64,000 nucleotides of DNA from Lewinella sp. W8 (GCF_004375085.3 NZ_SNAQ03000003.1:371711-435710), one strand, 5' to 3'. Positions 17,343 to 26,916 are shown, numbered from the stretch's first letter. Notes: generated by a model from the letters alone, not told the origin. Program-made: numbers and translations.

Positions 17343-17816
17343 ATGAAGGTACAGGTCTACTACATCGGCAAAACCAGTGAACGCTACCTGCAGCAGGGCG
17401 AGGCCATCTACGCCAAGCGGCTGAAGCACTACCTGCCGATCAGTTTTGAGATTATCCCCGACGTAAAGGGCGGGGGTAAGCTCCCGTCGGAACAGCTCAA
17501 GGAGCGGGAGGGCGAACTGGTAATGGCCCGCCTGAAATCAGATGACCGACTGATCCTTCTGGACGAGGGTGGAGAATACTTCGGGAGTGTAGCCTTTGCG
17601 AAGTGGCTGGACAAACAGCTGCAACTACCCTTCCGCCGGCTGGTGTTCGTAGTGGGCGGGGCGTTCGGTTTTTCGCCCGCGCTCTACGCGCGGGCCAACG
17701 CCAAGCTTAGCCTGAGTAAAATGACCTTCAGCCACCAGATGATTCGCCTGTTTTTCGCCGAACAACTCTACCGGGCCATGACCATCCTGCGGGGTGAAAA
17801 GTACCACAATGAGTAG
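17343..17816 (+). CDS. rlmH: 23S rRNA (pseudouridine1915-N3)-methyltransferase
   Basis: 157 residues, the usual RlmH length. This small SPOUT methyltransferase methylates pseudouridine 1915 in helix 69 of 23S rRNA on assembled ribosomes. Seen: the N-terminal V-x-Y-I-G-K-T strand; L-L-D-E-G-G-E-Y-F-G-S-x-x-F-A (71-85); the trefoil-knot cofactor loop F-V-V-G-G-A-F-G-F-S (98-107); and the C-terminal L-S-L-S-K-M-T-F-S-H-Q-M-I-R-L-F-F-A-E-Q-L-Y-R-A block, cut here for position (about 122-146). Its stop overlaps the tilS start (ATGAGTAG), so the two genes are translationally coupled. Confidence 0.96.
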   Translation: MKVQVYYIGKTSERYLQQGEAIYAKRLKHYLPISFEIIPDVKGGGKLPSEQLKEREGELVMARLKSDDRLILLDEGGEYFGSVAFAKWLDKQLQLPFRRLVFVVGGAFGFSPALYARANAKLSLSKMTFSHQMIRLFFAEQLYRAMTILRGEKYHNE

Positions 17817-19161
17817 TTCCGATGCTGTCACCGCCGCCTTTCTGGCGGCCATGGAGCGGACCGTCGGGCCGGATGAACCGCTGTTGCTCGCCTGCAGTGG
17901 CGGCATGGACAGCGTGGTCCTCGCGCACCTGCTCCACCGGCACCAGTACAATTTTGCCGTGGCCCACTGCAATTTTCAACTGCGGGGCGAAGCCTCCGAC
18001 GGTGACGAACGCTTCGTGGCGGAAATGGTCACGAGGATGAAGGTCAGTTTCCATACTCGCGCATTTCCGACGAAAGCACTACAGCGGTCGGGAGAAAGTC
18101 TACAAATGGCAGCTCGTAGAATTCGGTATGATTATTTTCAGGAATTACTGGATGAGTATAATTACCAGTACCTACTGACGGCCCACCACCTGGACGACGG
18201 GCTGGAAACCCTACTGATCAATCTTGGTCGGGGGACGGGGATCGCCGGCCTCCGCGGGGTGGTGTCTTCCGGTAAGCTCCTCCGTCCGTTGCGCATGGTT
18301 TCGCGACAAGACCTGGCGACCTATGCCCGGGAGCACCAGATTCTTTGGCGGGAAGATGCCTCCAACCAGAAGGACGTCTACCTACGCAACCAGGTACGAC
18401 ATCACGTGATACCGGTGATGAAGGAGGTGATGCCACGGCTGGAAAGCAGCCTACCCGGCACCCTGAAAAAAATTCAGGTTCAGTTCAGTTTGCTGGAACG
18501 GGGACTGCAACTACTCTGGGAGCAGGCCGCCCGCCGCGACGGCGACCGCTGGACGGTGACCCTGGGGCAACTGCCGGACAAACCGGAAGAACGGCTGTAC
18601 CTGCTGGAACACTTCCTGGACTTTGCGGGCCTGGACCGGGCCCAGTGGATGAAAGGACTGGCGGCCGAAAACCGGACCACGCTGGTCAGTGCCACCCACC
18701 AGGCATACTTTGCGGAGGGGAGACTGGAACTTACTCCCCTGCCCGATCCGGCCCCGGAGCTCCACCTGGAGTGGGAGGATCTTCCCTACGAATTTGCCCT
18801 TGGCGAAGATACCTGGCGGATGGAAGTCATTCCTCCGCCAGCGGTATTCGAGAAGACCAATGACGTTCATTATTTGCGCCTGGCTCCCGAAGATTTCCCC
18901 TTGCACCTGCGGTCACGCCAAACGGGCGATCACTTCCAACCCTTTGGCATGCGGGGGCAGCGGCAGTCACTGAAGGACTTCATCACCAACCATAAACTGA
19001 GCCAGCAAGCGCGCAACGAGCTGCGAGTACTGACTACCCAGCACGGGGAAATTGCCGCGGTGATCGGATTCCGCATCGCGGATAATTTCGCCGTCACGGA
19101 CGGGGATCAACAAATCCTTCGCCTATCCAGAAGACAAAAAAATAGCCCCACCCGTCGGTAA
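17809..19161 (+). CDS. tilS: tRNA(Ile)-lysidine synthase
   Basis: 450 residues. TilS attaches lysine to C34 of the CAU-anticodon tRNA-Ile, using ATP, so that it reads AUA. The PP-loop motif S-G-G-M-D-S (about 30-35) follows L-L-L-A-C, and the typical H-C-N-F-Q-L-R-G and H-H-L-D-D-x-x-E-T-L-L-I-N-L-x-R-G-T-G blocks follow. The C-terminal TilS-C domain ends with R-x-x-G-D-x-F-x-P-F-G-M-x-G and L-K-D-F-I-T-N-H-K. I chose ATG 17809, which overlaps the rlmH stop; a GTG 15 bases upstream is less likely. Both genes act on translation. Confidence 0.95.
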   Translation: MSSSDAVTAAFLAAMERTVGPDEPLLLACSGGMDSVVLAHLLHRHQYNFAVAHCNFQLRGEASDGDERFVAEMVTRMKVSFHTRAFPTKALQRSGESLQMAARRIRYDYFQELLDEYNYQYLLTAHHLDDGLETLLINLGRGTGIAGLRGVVSSGKLLRPLRMVSRQDLATYAREHQILWREDASNQKDVYLRNQVRHHVIPVMKEVMPRLESSLPGTLKKIQVQFSLLERGLQLLWEQAARRDGDRWTVTLGQLPDKPEERLYLLEHFLDFAGLDRAQWMKGLAAENRTTLVSATHQAYFAEGRLELTPLPDPAPELHLEWEDLPYEFALGEDTWRMEVIPPPAVFEKTNDVHYLRLAPEDFPLHLRSRQTGDHFQPFGMRGQRQSLKDFITNHKLSQQARNELRVLTTQHGEIAAVIGFRIADNFAVTDGDQQILRLSRRQKNSPTRR

Positions 19162-19174
19162 CGGATGGGGCTAC
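19135..19174 (-). terminator. Rho-independent terminator for the OmpA gene
   Basis: On the minus strand, TAGCCCCATCCGT pairs with ACGGGTGGGGCTA across a five-base loop, and the stem is followed by a run of seven T. It lies just past the stop of the minus-strand OmpA gene and overlaps the tilS stop codon, so it serves convergent transcription. Confidence 0.85.
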
Positions 19175-19196
19175 GGTGGCGGTAAATACCGCTAAT

Positions 19197-20096
19197 CTAT
19201 TCCGGAATGTTGTCCGGGTTCAGAAGGTCGTAGAACTGGTTCAGCTTGGGCAGCAGAATGATGCGCGTACGACGGTTGGTGGCGCGGCCTTCGGCCGTGT
19301 CATTGGTCGCCAGGGTGTTGAATTCCCCGCGACCGGCAGCAACCAGGCGGTTGGGATCAATACCGTGATCATTTTGGAGCGAGCGGACCACGGAAGTGGC
19401 GCGAAGGACGGAGAGGTCCCAGTTATCGCTGATACAGTTGGTGTTGATGCTCACGTTGTCCGTGTAGCCTTCCACCATGAGCTCCAGGTTCGGGCGGCTC
19501 TTGGCGATGGCGGCGATCTTAGCCAGTACTTCACTGGCCCGGTCGGTAATCTTGTAGGAGCCACTCTGGTAGAGCATTTTATCGGACAGGTTGATGTACA
19601 CCACCGTTTTGTCTACCCGGATATTGACGTCATCGTCTTCGATGCCGTCCTTCAGCACGTTCTTGAGGTTAACGGCGAGCGCCAGGTTGATGGAGTCGGC
19701 TTTGGACTTGGCGGCCTGCAGCAGACGGATGTACTTGTCCTTGGTTTCCAGCTGGGCCAGGGTACGGTCGATGTTCTGACTGGCCGACTGGCTGAGTACG
19801 GTCAGATCACCTACCTGGGTGGCCTGTTGCTCCCGTTGCAGTTTCAGGTCCTGAATTTGTTCCTCGCGAATCCTCACCTGAGTTTCCGCGTTCTGTACCT
19901 GACCCTGGAGCGCCGTTTCCCGGCGTTCGCATTCCGCGAGTCGCTGGGCGTACCGGTTAAGTTCCATGTCACGCTTGGAAATTTCTTCTTTCTGACGGGC
20001 AAGTTCGGCCTGGGCGCTGTCGTATTGCTTCTTGCTTACGCAGGAACTCAGCCCGACGGTGAAGGCCAAACAAAAAATAATTGCTAGCTTATTCAT
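19197..20096 (-). CDS. OmpA-family peptidoglycan-binding lipoprotein
   Basis: 299 residues. The signal peptide ends with the lipobox L-S-S-C (Cys19). Residues ~25-125 form a long charged coiled coil (D-S-A-Q-A-E-L-A-R-Q-K-E, Q-I-Q-D-L-K-L-Q-R-E-Q). The rest is an OmpA C-terminal domain with L-M-V-E-G-Y-T-D-N-V, the D-L-S-V-L-R-A-T-S-V-V helix, G-R-G-E-F and the closing N-R-R-T-R-I-I-L. Such proteins tie the outer membrane to peptidoglycan through diaminopimelate. The coiled coil makes it a spacer-type Pal/YiaD-like protein. A strong terminator follows it. Confidence 0.9.
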   Translation of the reverse strand: MNKLAIIFCLAFTVGLSSCVSKKQYDSAQAELARQKEEISKRDMELNRYAQRLAECERRETALQGQVQNAETQVRIREEQIQDLKLQREQQATQVGDLTVLSQSASQNIDRTLAQLETKDKYIRLLQAAKSKADSINLALAVNLKNVLKDGIEDDDVNIRVDKTVVYINLSDKMLYQSGSYKITDRASEVLAKIAAIAKSRPNLELMVEGYTDNVSINTNCISDNWDLSVLRATSVVRSLQNDHGIDPNRLVAAGRGEFNTLATNDTAEGRATNRRTRIILLPKLNQFYDLLNPDNIPE

Positions 20097-20188
20097 TGGG
20101 TGTGGTTGGTTAATGTTGTTCTGAAAGATGGTTTAGTTCCGATGATGCTTGAAACAAGCCCCGGGGAGCCCAGGTTGGGTTTTTTGGC

Positions 20189-21139
20189 CTAATCGGAATA
20201 ATTTTTTATCCGGATCGTCGACTGGCGATCCCGGTTGATGGTAAGTTGGGTGACGTCCGGACGGGAATAGTGACCGGCGGGATCAAAGTTTTGCCGCTCC
20301 CGGACTACGGCCCGTGGATCCAGCTCCGCAAACACCAGGCTTTCCTTACCGGCGATGGGTTCAATGATCCAGCTTCCGTCCGGAGCGGCCAGACAGGAGC
20401 CCCCGTCCGCCGGCATGTCCGGGAAGTTGGCCGCAATCAGTTCTCGGTGAGGAATCCCTGCGGGAATGTCTTCCTTGCTCATCAGTCCACTGACCGAAAC
20501 GCAGTAACTCCTCCCCTCCCGGGCCAGAAATCGGGTCAACACTTCCGTGTTGCGGACGTTACCCGGCCAGATGGCCACGTGGAGACTTTCCCCGAGCCCG
20601 TACAGCGCGGCACGCGGTAGCGGCATCCAGTTTTCCCAGCAGTTAAGTCCGCCAATTTTGAAACCCGCCAGTTCCTGCACCCGCAGGCCGTGACCATCTC
20701 CGGGGCTCCACACCAGTCGTTCTTCGTAGGTGGGTTGCAGCTTGCGGTGGACGTTGGCAATCGTGCCGGACTGGTCTACGTAAACCAGGCTACAGTAACA
20801 AGAGAAGCCTCCCCGATCTCGGGGCCGCTCCAGTACCCCGACGATGGCCGCGATTTGCTGTTCCCGGCAAATGGCACACAGCGGGTCCAGGTCTCCGCGT
20901 TCGAGGTCAACCGCTTCCTGCGCGTAATGGGCGAAAATGTCCTTCTGCACCGGATCGTTGAATCTGGCTCCCCCCGTTCCGTCCAGCCAGAAGGGATATC
21001 CGGGTAGGATGGTTTCCCCGAACACCACGAGTCCGGCCCCTTCTTTCGCGGCTCGGCTCACGTAGTCCATAATCTTATCCAGGGTTGCCTGGCGGTCCAG
21101 CCAAACGGGGGCAATTTGGGCCAGTGCGATCTTAAGCAT
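20189..21139 (-). CDS. Nitrilase (carbon-nitrogen hydrolase)
   Basis: 316 residues of the nitrilase superfamily, with all catalytic residues present. Glu42 lies in F-G-E-T-I-L-P-G-Y-P-F-W, Lys133 in H-R-K-L-Q-P-T, and Cys167 in G-L-N-C-W-E-N-W-M-P-L. The W-E-N-W-x-P-L-x-R text around Cys is characteristic of true nitrilases (nitrile to carboxylate plus ammonia) rather than amidases or NAD synthetase domains. Length matches bacterial nitrilases. No signal peptide, so cytosolic. It stands alone between the OmpA gene and a T9SS protease, so the natural nitrile cannot be deduced. Confidence 0.9.
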   Translation of the reverse strand: MLKIALAQIAPVWLDRQATLDKIMDYVSRAAKEGAGLVVFGETILPGYPFWLDGTGGARFNDPVQKDIFAHYAQEAVDLERGDLDPLCAICREQQIAAIVGVLERPRDRGGFSCYCSLVYVDQSGTIANVHRKLQPTYEERLVWSPGDGHGLRVQELAGFKIGGLNCWENWMPLPRAALYGLGESLHVAIWPGNVRNTEVLTRFLAREGRSYCVSVSGLMSKEDIPAGIPHRELIAANFPDMPADGGSCLAAPDGSWIIEPIAGKESLVFAELDPRAVVRERQNFDPAGHYSRPDVTQLTINRDRQSTIRIKNYSD

Positions 21140-21410
21140 GTGGGTATTTTTGGTCGGGGCAGCAGGGAAAGTCTTGCAAACGCATCAGGAGGGTGGTAAA
21201 GTACTTCACAAAGGAGGAACTCTCTGATCCACCTTCCAGGCGATTGACGTTTTCCGTCACTGCTTTAGACGTTCGGTAGCCGGGAGGATTACTCCTCAAT
21301 CCGTAATTTTTCTTCGGGGAGCATCAAGAAAATAAAGGGCATAAAACACCATTTATTCGCCTGGATAAAGACGTTAGTCTCCAAACCGAACCACTACCAA
21401 AATCCAATAT

Positions 21411-22997
21411 TTAGCGAACGATAAGGGGATGGTGACTGACCTGTTCCCGGTCCCGGACGGAAACCAAATACCAACCCGCCGCAAGTTGCGCCACGGGAAG
21501 CCGAAGGCGGACGGGTACCCCGGCAAGTCTTTCGGGACGTTCGTGGTGCACCTGACGGCCAAGCGCGTCGTACACCGTGACCGTAGCCGTGGGGGTAAGA
21601 AGGAGGGCATTCGTCCGGATTTCCACTTCCGTATCCGCCGGATTCGGCACGAGGGCGTCAATGGCGAAGGTACCCGCCCGGTCTTCGTTGCAGAAGTCGA
21701 TGAGTCTGGCCTGGGCGGCCGCAACGTCGAGTACGCCCCCCGTGGCGGTTCTTGTCGTCAGCGAAAGATTAGGCGCGGTGCTGGAAAGGATGGCTTCCCG
21801 GACGAGCAGCGCCGCCGTGGCGGGATCCTCCCGGGCCATATCCAGCAGCATCGGGCAGGGCGTGGCGTAAAGCAGAGCGATGGCGCCCGTGACGTAGGGC
21901 GCCGCAGCGCTGGTGCTGCCGAAGGGACCGTAGCGGTTGTTGGGGAGGGTGGAATAACTTTCTTCTCCCGGGGCGGCCAAATCAACGTTTTCCTCTCCGA
22001 AGGCGGAGGAATCAAATAATCGGTCGTTGACACTCAGGTTGGTCACGCCAATGAGGTACTCCGACGGGCAGTCGGTTGGCATATCGCCAACCACGTCGAC
22101 GTCCCAGGGGCGGTTGGCCGTACTGGCGGCCGTCAGGATGCCCTCCCGGCCGAGCTCGTCGTAAAGACTGCCCCAAACGGGGTAATCGGAACAACTATCA
22201 CCCTCCACCCCGAAGCTGGCGTTGGTGGCAACCACGAAGGCTCCTTCCCGTCCGTCCGTTTCGTTGTAGCGCCGTCGCTGGTCAAGGACGTAGCCGTAGG
22301 CGGCGATGATGTCGCCCACGGACTGAATGCTGAAGAGCATCATGGATAAATCCCAGTTGGTGCCACTGACACCCCGACCGTTATTACCGCGAGCCCCCAA
22401 TTGGCCGATGACCTGGGTGCCGTGGGTGCTGACCGGGAAGGTCGCTGCGTCGTCGGTAAAATTCCAGCCACGGAGATCGTCCACAAAACCATTGCCATCA
22501 TTATCAACGCCGTCGTTGGCAATTTCACCGGGGTTTCGCCAGAGGTTGTCCCGCAGGTCGCTGTGCTCCACGTCGAAGCCCGCATCCAGCACGGCCACGA
22601 CGATGTGTTGCCCGTCGGTAGTTTGCCCGCCGGTGGTAAGGTCCCAGGCTCCGGCAAATCCGGCCCGAAAAAGATTGTTCTGTTCCGAGGCGTAGAGGGG
22701 GTCGTCCGGGTCCGTGCGGAAATCCACCGGACGATTTCTTTCCCAGGCAAGGACGCCCGGCTGTCGCTCAAGGATACTTAGCCCGCGCTCCAAAGCAACT
22801 TCATCCGGAAAGCGGAGAAGCTCGACGGACAGCTTTTTCACCAGCCATTCCCGTTTACTCGCCTCCGGGAGGTCAACCTTTTTGGCCATCCCCTCCCCCG
22901 TCCAGCGAACGATCAGCTCGGTGGACTGCCCCGACAAAAACGAAGTTGTCAAGACGAGGAAAGACTGGATGAGTAAAATTGACCAATACTGTTTCAT
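21411..22997 (-). CDS. Subtilisin-like serine protease with T9SS sorting domain
   Basis: 528 residues. The signal peptide (residues 1-23, ending L-S-G-Q) is followed by a short propeptide-like part and a peptidase S8 domain. Catalytic residues are visible: Asp138 (V-L-D-A-G-F-D), His192 (S-T-H-G-T), oxyanion Asn259 (A-T-N-A-S-F-G) and Ser363 (G-S-T-S-A-A-A-P). The region V-D-N-D-G-N-G-F-V-D-D-L (164-175) is a likely calcium loop. The last ~80 residues are a type A T9SS signal (L-V-P-N-P-A-D-T-E-V, V-Y-D-A-L-G-R, L-A-A-G-W-Y-L-V-S-V). The protein is therefore a surface or secreted protease. Confidence 0.92.
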   Translation of the reverse strand: MKQYWSILLIQSFLVLTTSFLSGQSTELIVRWTGEGMAKKVDLPEASKREWLVKKLSVELLRFPDEVALERGLSILERQPGVLAWERNRPVDFRTDPDDPLYASEQNNLFRAGFAGAWDLTTGGQTTDGQHIVVAVLDAGFDVEHSDLRDNLWRNPGEIANDGVDNDGNGFVDDLRGWNFTDDAATFPVSTHGTQVIGQLGARGNNGRGVSGTNWDLSMMLFSIQSVGDIIAAYGYVLDQRRRYNETDGREGAFVVATNASFGVEGDSCSDYPVWGSLYDELGREGILTAASTANRPWDVDVVGDMPTDCPSEYLIGVTNLSVNDRLFDSSAFGEENVDLAAPGEESYSTLPNNRYGPFGSTSAAAPYVTGAIALLYATPCPMLLDMAREDPATAALLVREAILSSTAPNLSLTTRTATGGVLDVAAAQARLIDFCNEDRAGTFAIDALVPNPADTEVEIRTNALLLTPTATVTVYDALGRQVHHERPERLAGVPVRLRLPVAQLAAGWYLVSVRDREQVSHHPLIVR

Positions 22998-23115
22998 GAA
23001 GTGGCACTTGGCCCACGAAGATAGGATGAGCGGTTTCGTCGGACTGGGCGGGGCTCCCCTTCCGTCGGGAAGTTGACGATATTAATTGCCGAACCGGAGC
23101 CCGAACCAGCGTTGT

Positions 23116-24237
23116 TTAGTCACTCAGGTCCAGGCGCTGTCGTAGTAATCTTGCCCGGTAGCTGAGGGTGGCCATCCAGGTTCCGAAGAGGGTCCAGCCG
23201 ATGATGATGGGATAGAATACCATCCGCATCGTATTGTCCAGGTCTTCGCCACCGAAGGCCGGGTTGCCGGCGGCGCCGGGGTGAAGGGAATTACCCGACA
23301 GCCGGGGAAGGATGTAGATGAGGGGGATCAGACAGGCGAAGGCAAAGATATTGTAGGCCGCACTGAGCCGGCCACGCTGTTCGGGGTCCGGGAAACTGGC
23401 CCGGAGCACGAAATAGCCCGCGTAGATGAGCAGGGCGATGAGGGTGGTAAATTGCTTGATGTCCCAGTTCCAGTAGCTGCCCCAGGTGTACTTGGCCCAG
23501 AGTGCTCCGGTGGTAAGGCCGAGGATGCCGAAAAGCATCCCGACACTGGTGAAGGCTACGGACCACAGGTCGGCTTTCTCCCGGAGCGTAACGACCGTGG
23601 GAAGGGCTTCGGTACTGGTTTGACGTCGAAGGTGCTTAACGGCCTGCACGACGGCCACCACGAAGAGGATGATCATGGCGAACCACAGGCTGACGTGGAA
23701 GTAGGTATTGCGGATGGTTTCCATCAGCAGTCCGCGGAACGGATAGGTGATCCGCGGAGTGGCGTGGAGGTCGCCGGACTTCATGCTGGTGGCGGTCCAG
23801 GCCTGCCGGGCGTCGTTCAGGTTATTCGGGGGGGTAGGCTGCCGGACCGTCAGGGCCCGGGGATCGACGAAGGCGCCGTCCTCCGGGGAGGTCATGATCA
23901 GGGGCAGCTCCAGGGAGCTCACCGTATCCGGAAGGAAGGCCGGCAAATCGAAGGTCAGGCGGGCCCGACGGTCATCGATGATTTCTACGGAACGAGCCTC
24001 CAGGCTCAAATCTTCTCCGGCTCTCAACCAGCCCCGCACGGCACCTGCGGGCACGCCCAAAAAACTGGTGTTATAGCCCAGCACTTCCAGCTCTATGGTT
24101 TCTCCCAGGTTCGCCGTCGACGGGCTAACCGACAGGAAGTTCGGTTTCAGGGGCACGAGCATGCCAAAACCAATGCCGTAGAGGACCAGAATAACTCCGA
24201 GGACCTTCCACCAGGAACGCTGCATGAATTTTTCCAT
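23116..24237 (-). CDS. CcsA/CcmC-type cytochrome c biogenesis membrane protein
   Basis: 373 residues. After one N-terminal membrane helix comes an unusual ~130-residue extracytoplasmic beta domain (S-V-S-P-S-T-A-N-L-G-E-T-I-E-L and onward), then about five to six membrane helices. The tryptophan-rich haem-handling motif W-G-S-Y-W-N-W-D-I-K-Q-F-T-T-L-I typical of CcmC/CcsA is present. These proteins move haem to apocytochrome c outside the cytoplasmic membrane. The N-terminal extra domain makes it longer than E. coli CcmC (~245 aa). No other ccm genes are adjacent. ATG 24237 was kept; ATG 24225 (M-Q-R-S-W-W) is equally possible. Confidence 0.85.
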   Translation of the reverse strand: MEKFMQRSWWKVLGVILVLYGIGFGMLVPLKPNFLSVSPSTANLGETIELEVLGYNTSFLGVPAGAVRGWLRAGEDLSLEARSVEIIDDRRARLTFDLPAFLPDTVSSLELPLIMTSPEDGAFVDPRALTVRQPTPPNNLNDARQAWTATSMKSGDLHATPRITYPFRGLLMETIRNTYFHVSLWFAMIILFVVAVVQAVKHLRRQTSTEALPTVVTLREKADLWSVAFTSVGMLFGILGLTTGALWAKYTWGSYWNWDIKQFTTLIALLIYAGYFVLRASFPDPEQRGRLSAAYNIFAFACLIPLIYILPRLSGNSLHPGAAGNPAFGGEDLDNTMRMVFYPIIIGWTLFGTWMATLSYRARLLRQRLDLSD

Positions 24238-24420
24238 GCCGCCAAATTAGCGCATTATTGGTCATCCGGAGTAACCCACGGCTCCGAGAGAAAAGAATTG
24301 ACCGAAAGTCTACTTTTAAAGGAGAAGGACGCGAAAAAACCACCGCCTCCCGGCGGCAACCTTAAGCACTTCGATCGTGTTTAGGATCAGAATTGGAAAT
24401 CCAGAAACCCAACAGACCAT

Positions 24421-26460
24421 ATGGCACAGGCGCCCACGGCTACCAAAAAACCGAAAACCCTCACCGCACACGGTCACGACCGCACCGACGAATACTACTG
24501 GATGAACGACCGGGAAGACCCGGAAGTCATCGACTACCTGAAGGCCGAAAACGCCCACCAGGAAGCCGGCATGGCCCACACCAACGAGTTGCAGGAAACC
24601 CTTTTCGCCGAAATCAAGGGACGCATTAAGGAAGACGACAGTAGCGTCCCCTACGTGCGCCGGGGCTACCGCTACCAAACGAAATACGAGGTAGGCGAAC
24701 AGTACCCCCGCTACCTGCGCACGCAGGTTGCCGAAGGTGCCACCGAAGAGGTGATGCTGGACCTCAACGTCCTTTCTGAGCCCCACGACTTTTACAACAT
24801 CGGCGGCATGGCGGTGAGCGACGACAATCGCTACCTGGCCTACGGCGAGGACACCCTCTCCCGCCGGATTTATACCATCCACATCAAGGACCTGCTGACC
24901 GGCCAGAACCTGCCCGATCAAATTCCCAACACCACCGGCGGAGCCGTCTGGAGTGCCGACGGCGAATACCTCTTCTATTCCGTCAAGGACGAAACCCTGC
25001 GCCCCTACAAAATCATGCGCCACAAACTGGGCACCGCTCCCCAGGATGACGTCGTGGTGTACGAGGAAAAGGACGACACCTTCCGGGCCTTCGTCTACCG
25101 CAGTAAGTCCATGAAGTACATCATCATCGGTTCCGCCCAGACGCTGAGCAATGAGTACTGGTTGTTGCGGGCCGACGAGCCCCTGGCCTCGCTGCGCTGC
25201 TTCCAGCCGCGGGAACGAGACCTGGAGTACAGTATCGCCCACATCGACGATAAGTTCTACGTGCTGACCAACAAAGACGCCCGGAACTTCCAGCTGATGG
25301 TGACGCCCGAGCACGCCACGGAAAAGGAAAACTGGGAAACGGTCATCGGTCACCGGGAGGATGTCCTGCTGGAGGACGTAGACCTTTTCCGGGACTACCT
25401 GGTCATCAGCGAGCGCAAGGAAGGCCTGACCCAACTGCGCATCCGTCCCTTCGCGGGAGAGGAACACTATTTGGAATTTCAGGATCCGGCTTACGTGGCC
25501 TATTCGTCCACCAACCCCGAGTTTGAAACCGAAGTCCTCCGTTTCGGCTACCAGAGCCTGACGACTCCGGCCAGTACCTACGACTACAACATGCGCACGC
25601 GGGAGCGAACGCTGCTGAAGCAGCAACCGGTGCTGGGTGAATTTAGTCCCGAACACTACCGCAGTGAACGGGCCATGGCCACGGCCAGGGACGGCGTGCA
25701 GGTGCCCATCAGCATCGTCTACCATAAGGATACGCCCCGGGACGGTAGTGCGCCCCTGTTGCTTTACGCCTACGGTAGTTATGGTTACAGCATGGACCCC
25801 TCCTTCAGCGTAGCCCGTCTGAGTTTGCTGGACCGCGGCTTCGTCTACGCCATTGCCCATATCCGGGGCGGACAGGAGATGGGCCGCTCCTGGTACGAAG
25901 ACGGAAAGCTGCTGAAAAAGAAGAATACCTTCACGGACTTTATCGACTGCGGTGAGTGGCTCATCGCCAATAAATTCACTTCCAAGGAAGGACTGTTTGC
26001 TATGGGAGGCAGTGCCGGCGGCCTCCTCATGGGTGCGGTGGTAAATATGCGCCCCGACCTCTGGGCGGGCGTCGTCGCGGCGGTGCCCTTCGTGGACGTA
26101 GTAACCACCATGCTGGACGATTCCATTCCGCTCACCACCGGAGAGTACGACGAGTGGGGCAATCCGAACGAAAAAGAATACTACGATTACATTCTGAGCT
26201 ACAGTCCCTACGATCAGGTATCGGCCCAGGATTACCCCGCCATGCTCGTCACCACGGGGCTCCACGACAGCCAGGTGCAGTACTGGGAGCCCGCCAAATG
26301 GGTGGCCCGCTTACGGGAGCGGAAGACCAACGACCGACCACTCTACCTGCACACCAATCTGGAGACCGGACACGGAGGCGCCAGTGGACGCTTTGACCGG
26401 ATCAAGGAAATAGCCCGGGACTACTCCTTCCTGATCGACCTGGCGGGCAAGGCCGGATAA
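24421..26460 (+). CDS. ptrB: Oligopeptidase B-like S9 serine peptidase
   Basis: 679 residues, near the usual length. Oligopeptidase B cleaves short peptides after Arg/Lys in the cytosol. The N-terminal beta-propeller begins after the D-E-Y-Y-W-M-N-D-R-E-D-P block. The C-terminal alpha/beta-hydrolase carries Ser531 (M-G-G-S-A-G-G-L-L-M-G), Asp616 (G-L-H-D-S-Q-V-Q-Y-W-E-P) and His651 (G-H-G-G-A-S-G-R). The A-Y-G-S-Y-G-Y-S-M-D-P-S-F-S and A-H-I-R-G-G-Q-E-M-G-R-x-W-Y-E-D-G-K blocks are family signatures. No signal peptide is visible. A 649-codon antisense ORF over this gene is a coding shadow. Confidence 0.93.
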   Translation: MAQAPTATKKPKTLTAHGHDRTDEYYWMNDREDPEVIDYLKAENAHQEAGMAHTNELQETLFAEIKGRIKEDDSSVPYVRRGYRYQTKYEVGEQYPRYLRTQVAEGATEEVMLDLNVLSEPHDFYNIGGMAVSDDNRYLAYGEDTLSRRIYTIHIKDLLTGQNLPDQIPNTTGGAVWSADGEYLFYSVKDETLRPYKIMRHKLGTAPQDDVVVYEEKDDTFRAFVYRSKSMKYIIIGSAQTLSNEYWLLRADEPLASLRCFQPRERDLEYSIAHIDDKFYVLTNKDARNFQLMVTPEHATEKENWETVIGHREDVLLEDVDLFRDYLVISERKEGLTQLRIRPFAGEEHYLEFQDPAYVAYSSTNPEFETEVLRFGYQSLTTPASTYDYNMRTRERTLLKQQPVLGEFSPEHYRSERAMATARDGVQVPISIVYHKDTPRDGSAPLLLYAYGSYGYSMDPSFSVARLSLLDRGFVYAIAHIRGGQEMGRSWYEDGKLLKKKNTFTDFIDCGEWLIANKFTSKEGLFAMGGSAGGLLMGAVVNMRPDLWAGVVAAVPFVDVVTTMLDDSIPLTTGEYDEWGNPNEKEYYDYILSYSPYDQVSAQDYPAMLVTTGLHDSQVQYWEPAKWVARLRERKTNDRPLYLHTNLETGHGGASGRFDRIKEIARDYSFLIDLAGKAG

Positions 26461-26508
26461 TCGACCGCACATCCGCGCCGGTATTCTTGTTGCAGAAAGA
26501 AAAACTCG

Positions 26509-26832
26509 ATGAATTTCTTTTTGCAAGTAAACGAACTAAGCGTGGACGTCTGGTGGCTCCTCGGTGTAGCCGTACTGGCCGTGATTTTTTACTTCACACT
26601 GCGGTATTTTCAGCAGCGTCAGCAACGCCGTCGGGCCGAACGTCATGACCCGAAGGCGGCTATCGTCAACGACACCAATTACAACATTGATCGTGCGGGG
26701 ATGGATAACCACCGGGCCGACACGACTTCTCCCGAAGAGGCACAACGGGCGGTGGAGACGCTGGATGCCACGGACCAGATTCCGACGGAAGAGGAGTTTG
26801 GTGACCTTCGTCGGACCTTAAAGAAATCTTAG
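26509..26832 (+). CDS. Small single-pass membrane protein
   Basis: 107 residues, not recognised. One membrane helix (about 13-32: W-W-L-L-G-V-A-V-L-A-V-I-F-Y-F) is followed by a strongly basic stretch Q-Q-R-Q-Q-R-R-R-A-E-R, so the C-terminus should be cytoplasmic. The acidic/polar tail contains N-D-T-N-Y-N-I-D-R-A-G-M-D-N-H and ends in basic residues. It lies 48 bp after the oligopeptidase gene and could be cotranscribed with it. The layout resembles small membrane-anchored adaptor proteins, but no function can be given. Confidence 0.6.
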   Translation: MNFFLQVNELSVDVWWLLGVAVLAVIFYFTLRYFQQRQQRRRAERHDPKAAIVNDTNYNIDRAGMDNHRADTTSPEEAQRAVETLDATDQIPTEEEFGDLRRTLKKS

Positions 26833-26869
26833 GGCCGGGAAAATCGGTGGTTTTGCCGTTGGCATATGC

Positions 26870-26877
26870 TACTTTTG
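26870..26877 (+). promoter_or_regulatory. Candidate -7 element upstream of the LptF/G gene
   Basis: TACTTTTG matches the Bacteroidota -7 consensus TAnnTTTG. A TTTTG lies upstream at 26851-26855, but the spacing is short. It sits ~100 bp before the start codon. Confidence 0.4.
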
Positions 26878-26916
26878 CCCTCCCGAGTCGACGCTCCCGT
26901 TGCCACTAAAAGTTAA

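Noticed and set aside
24047..24066. Further repeat copy in the CcsA/CcmC gene (ggcacctgcgggcac)
   Set aside because: Matches only part of the core and lacks the GGGCG half; likely coding coincidence.
24316..26265. 649-codon minus-strand ORF antisense to oligopeptidase B
   Set aside because: The plus-strand gene has full catalytic motifs. The antisense frame has no domain and is the kind of long open frame produced opposite GC-rich coding sequence.
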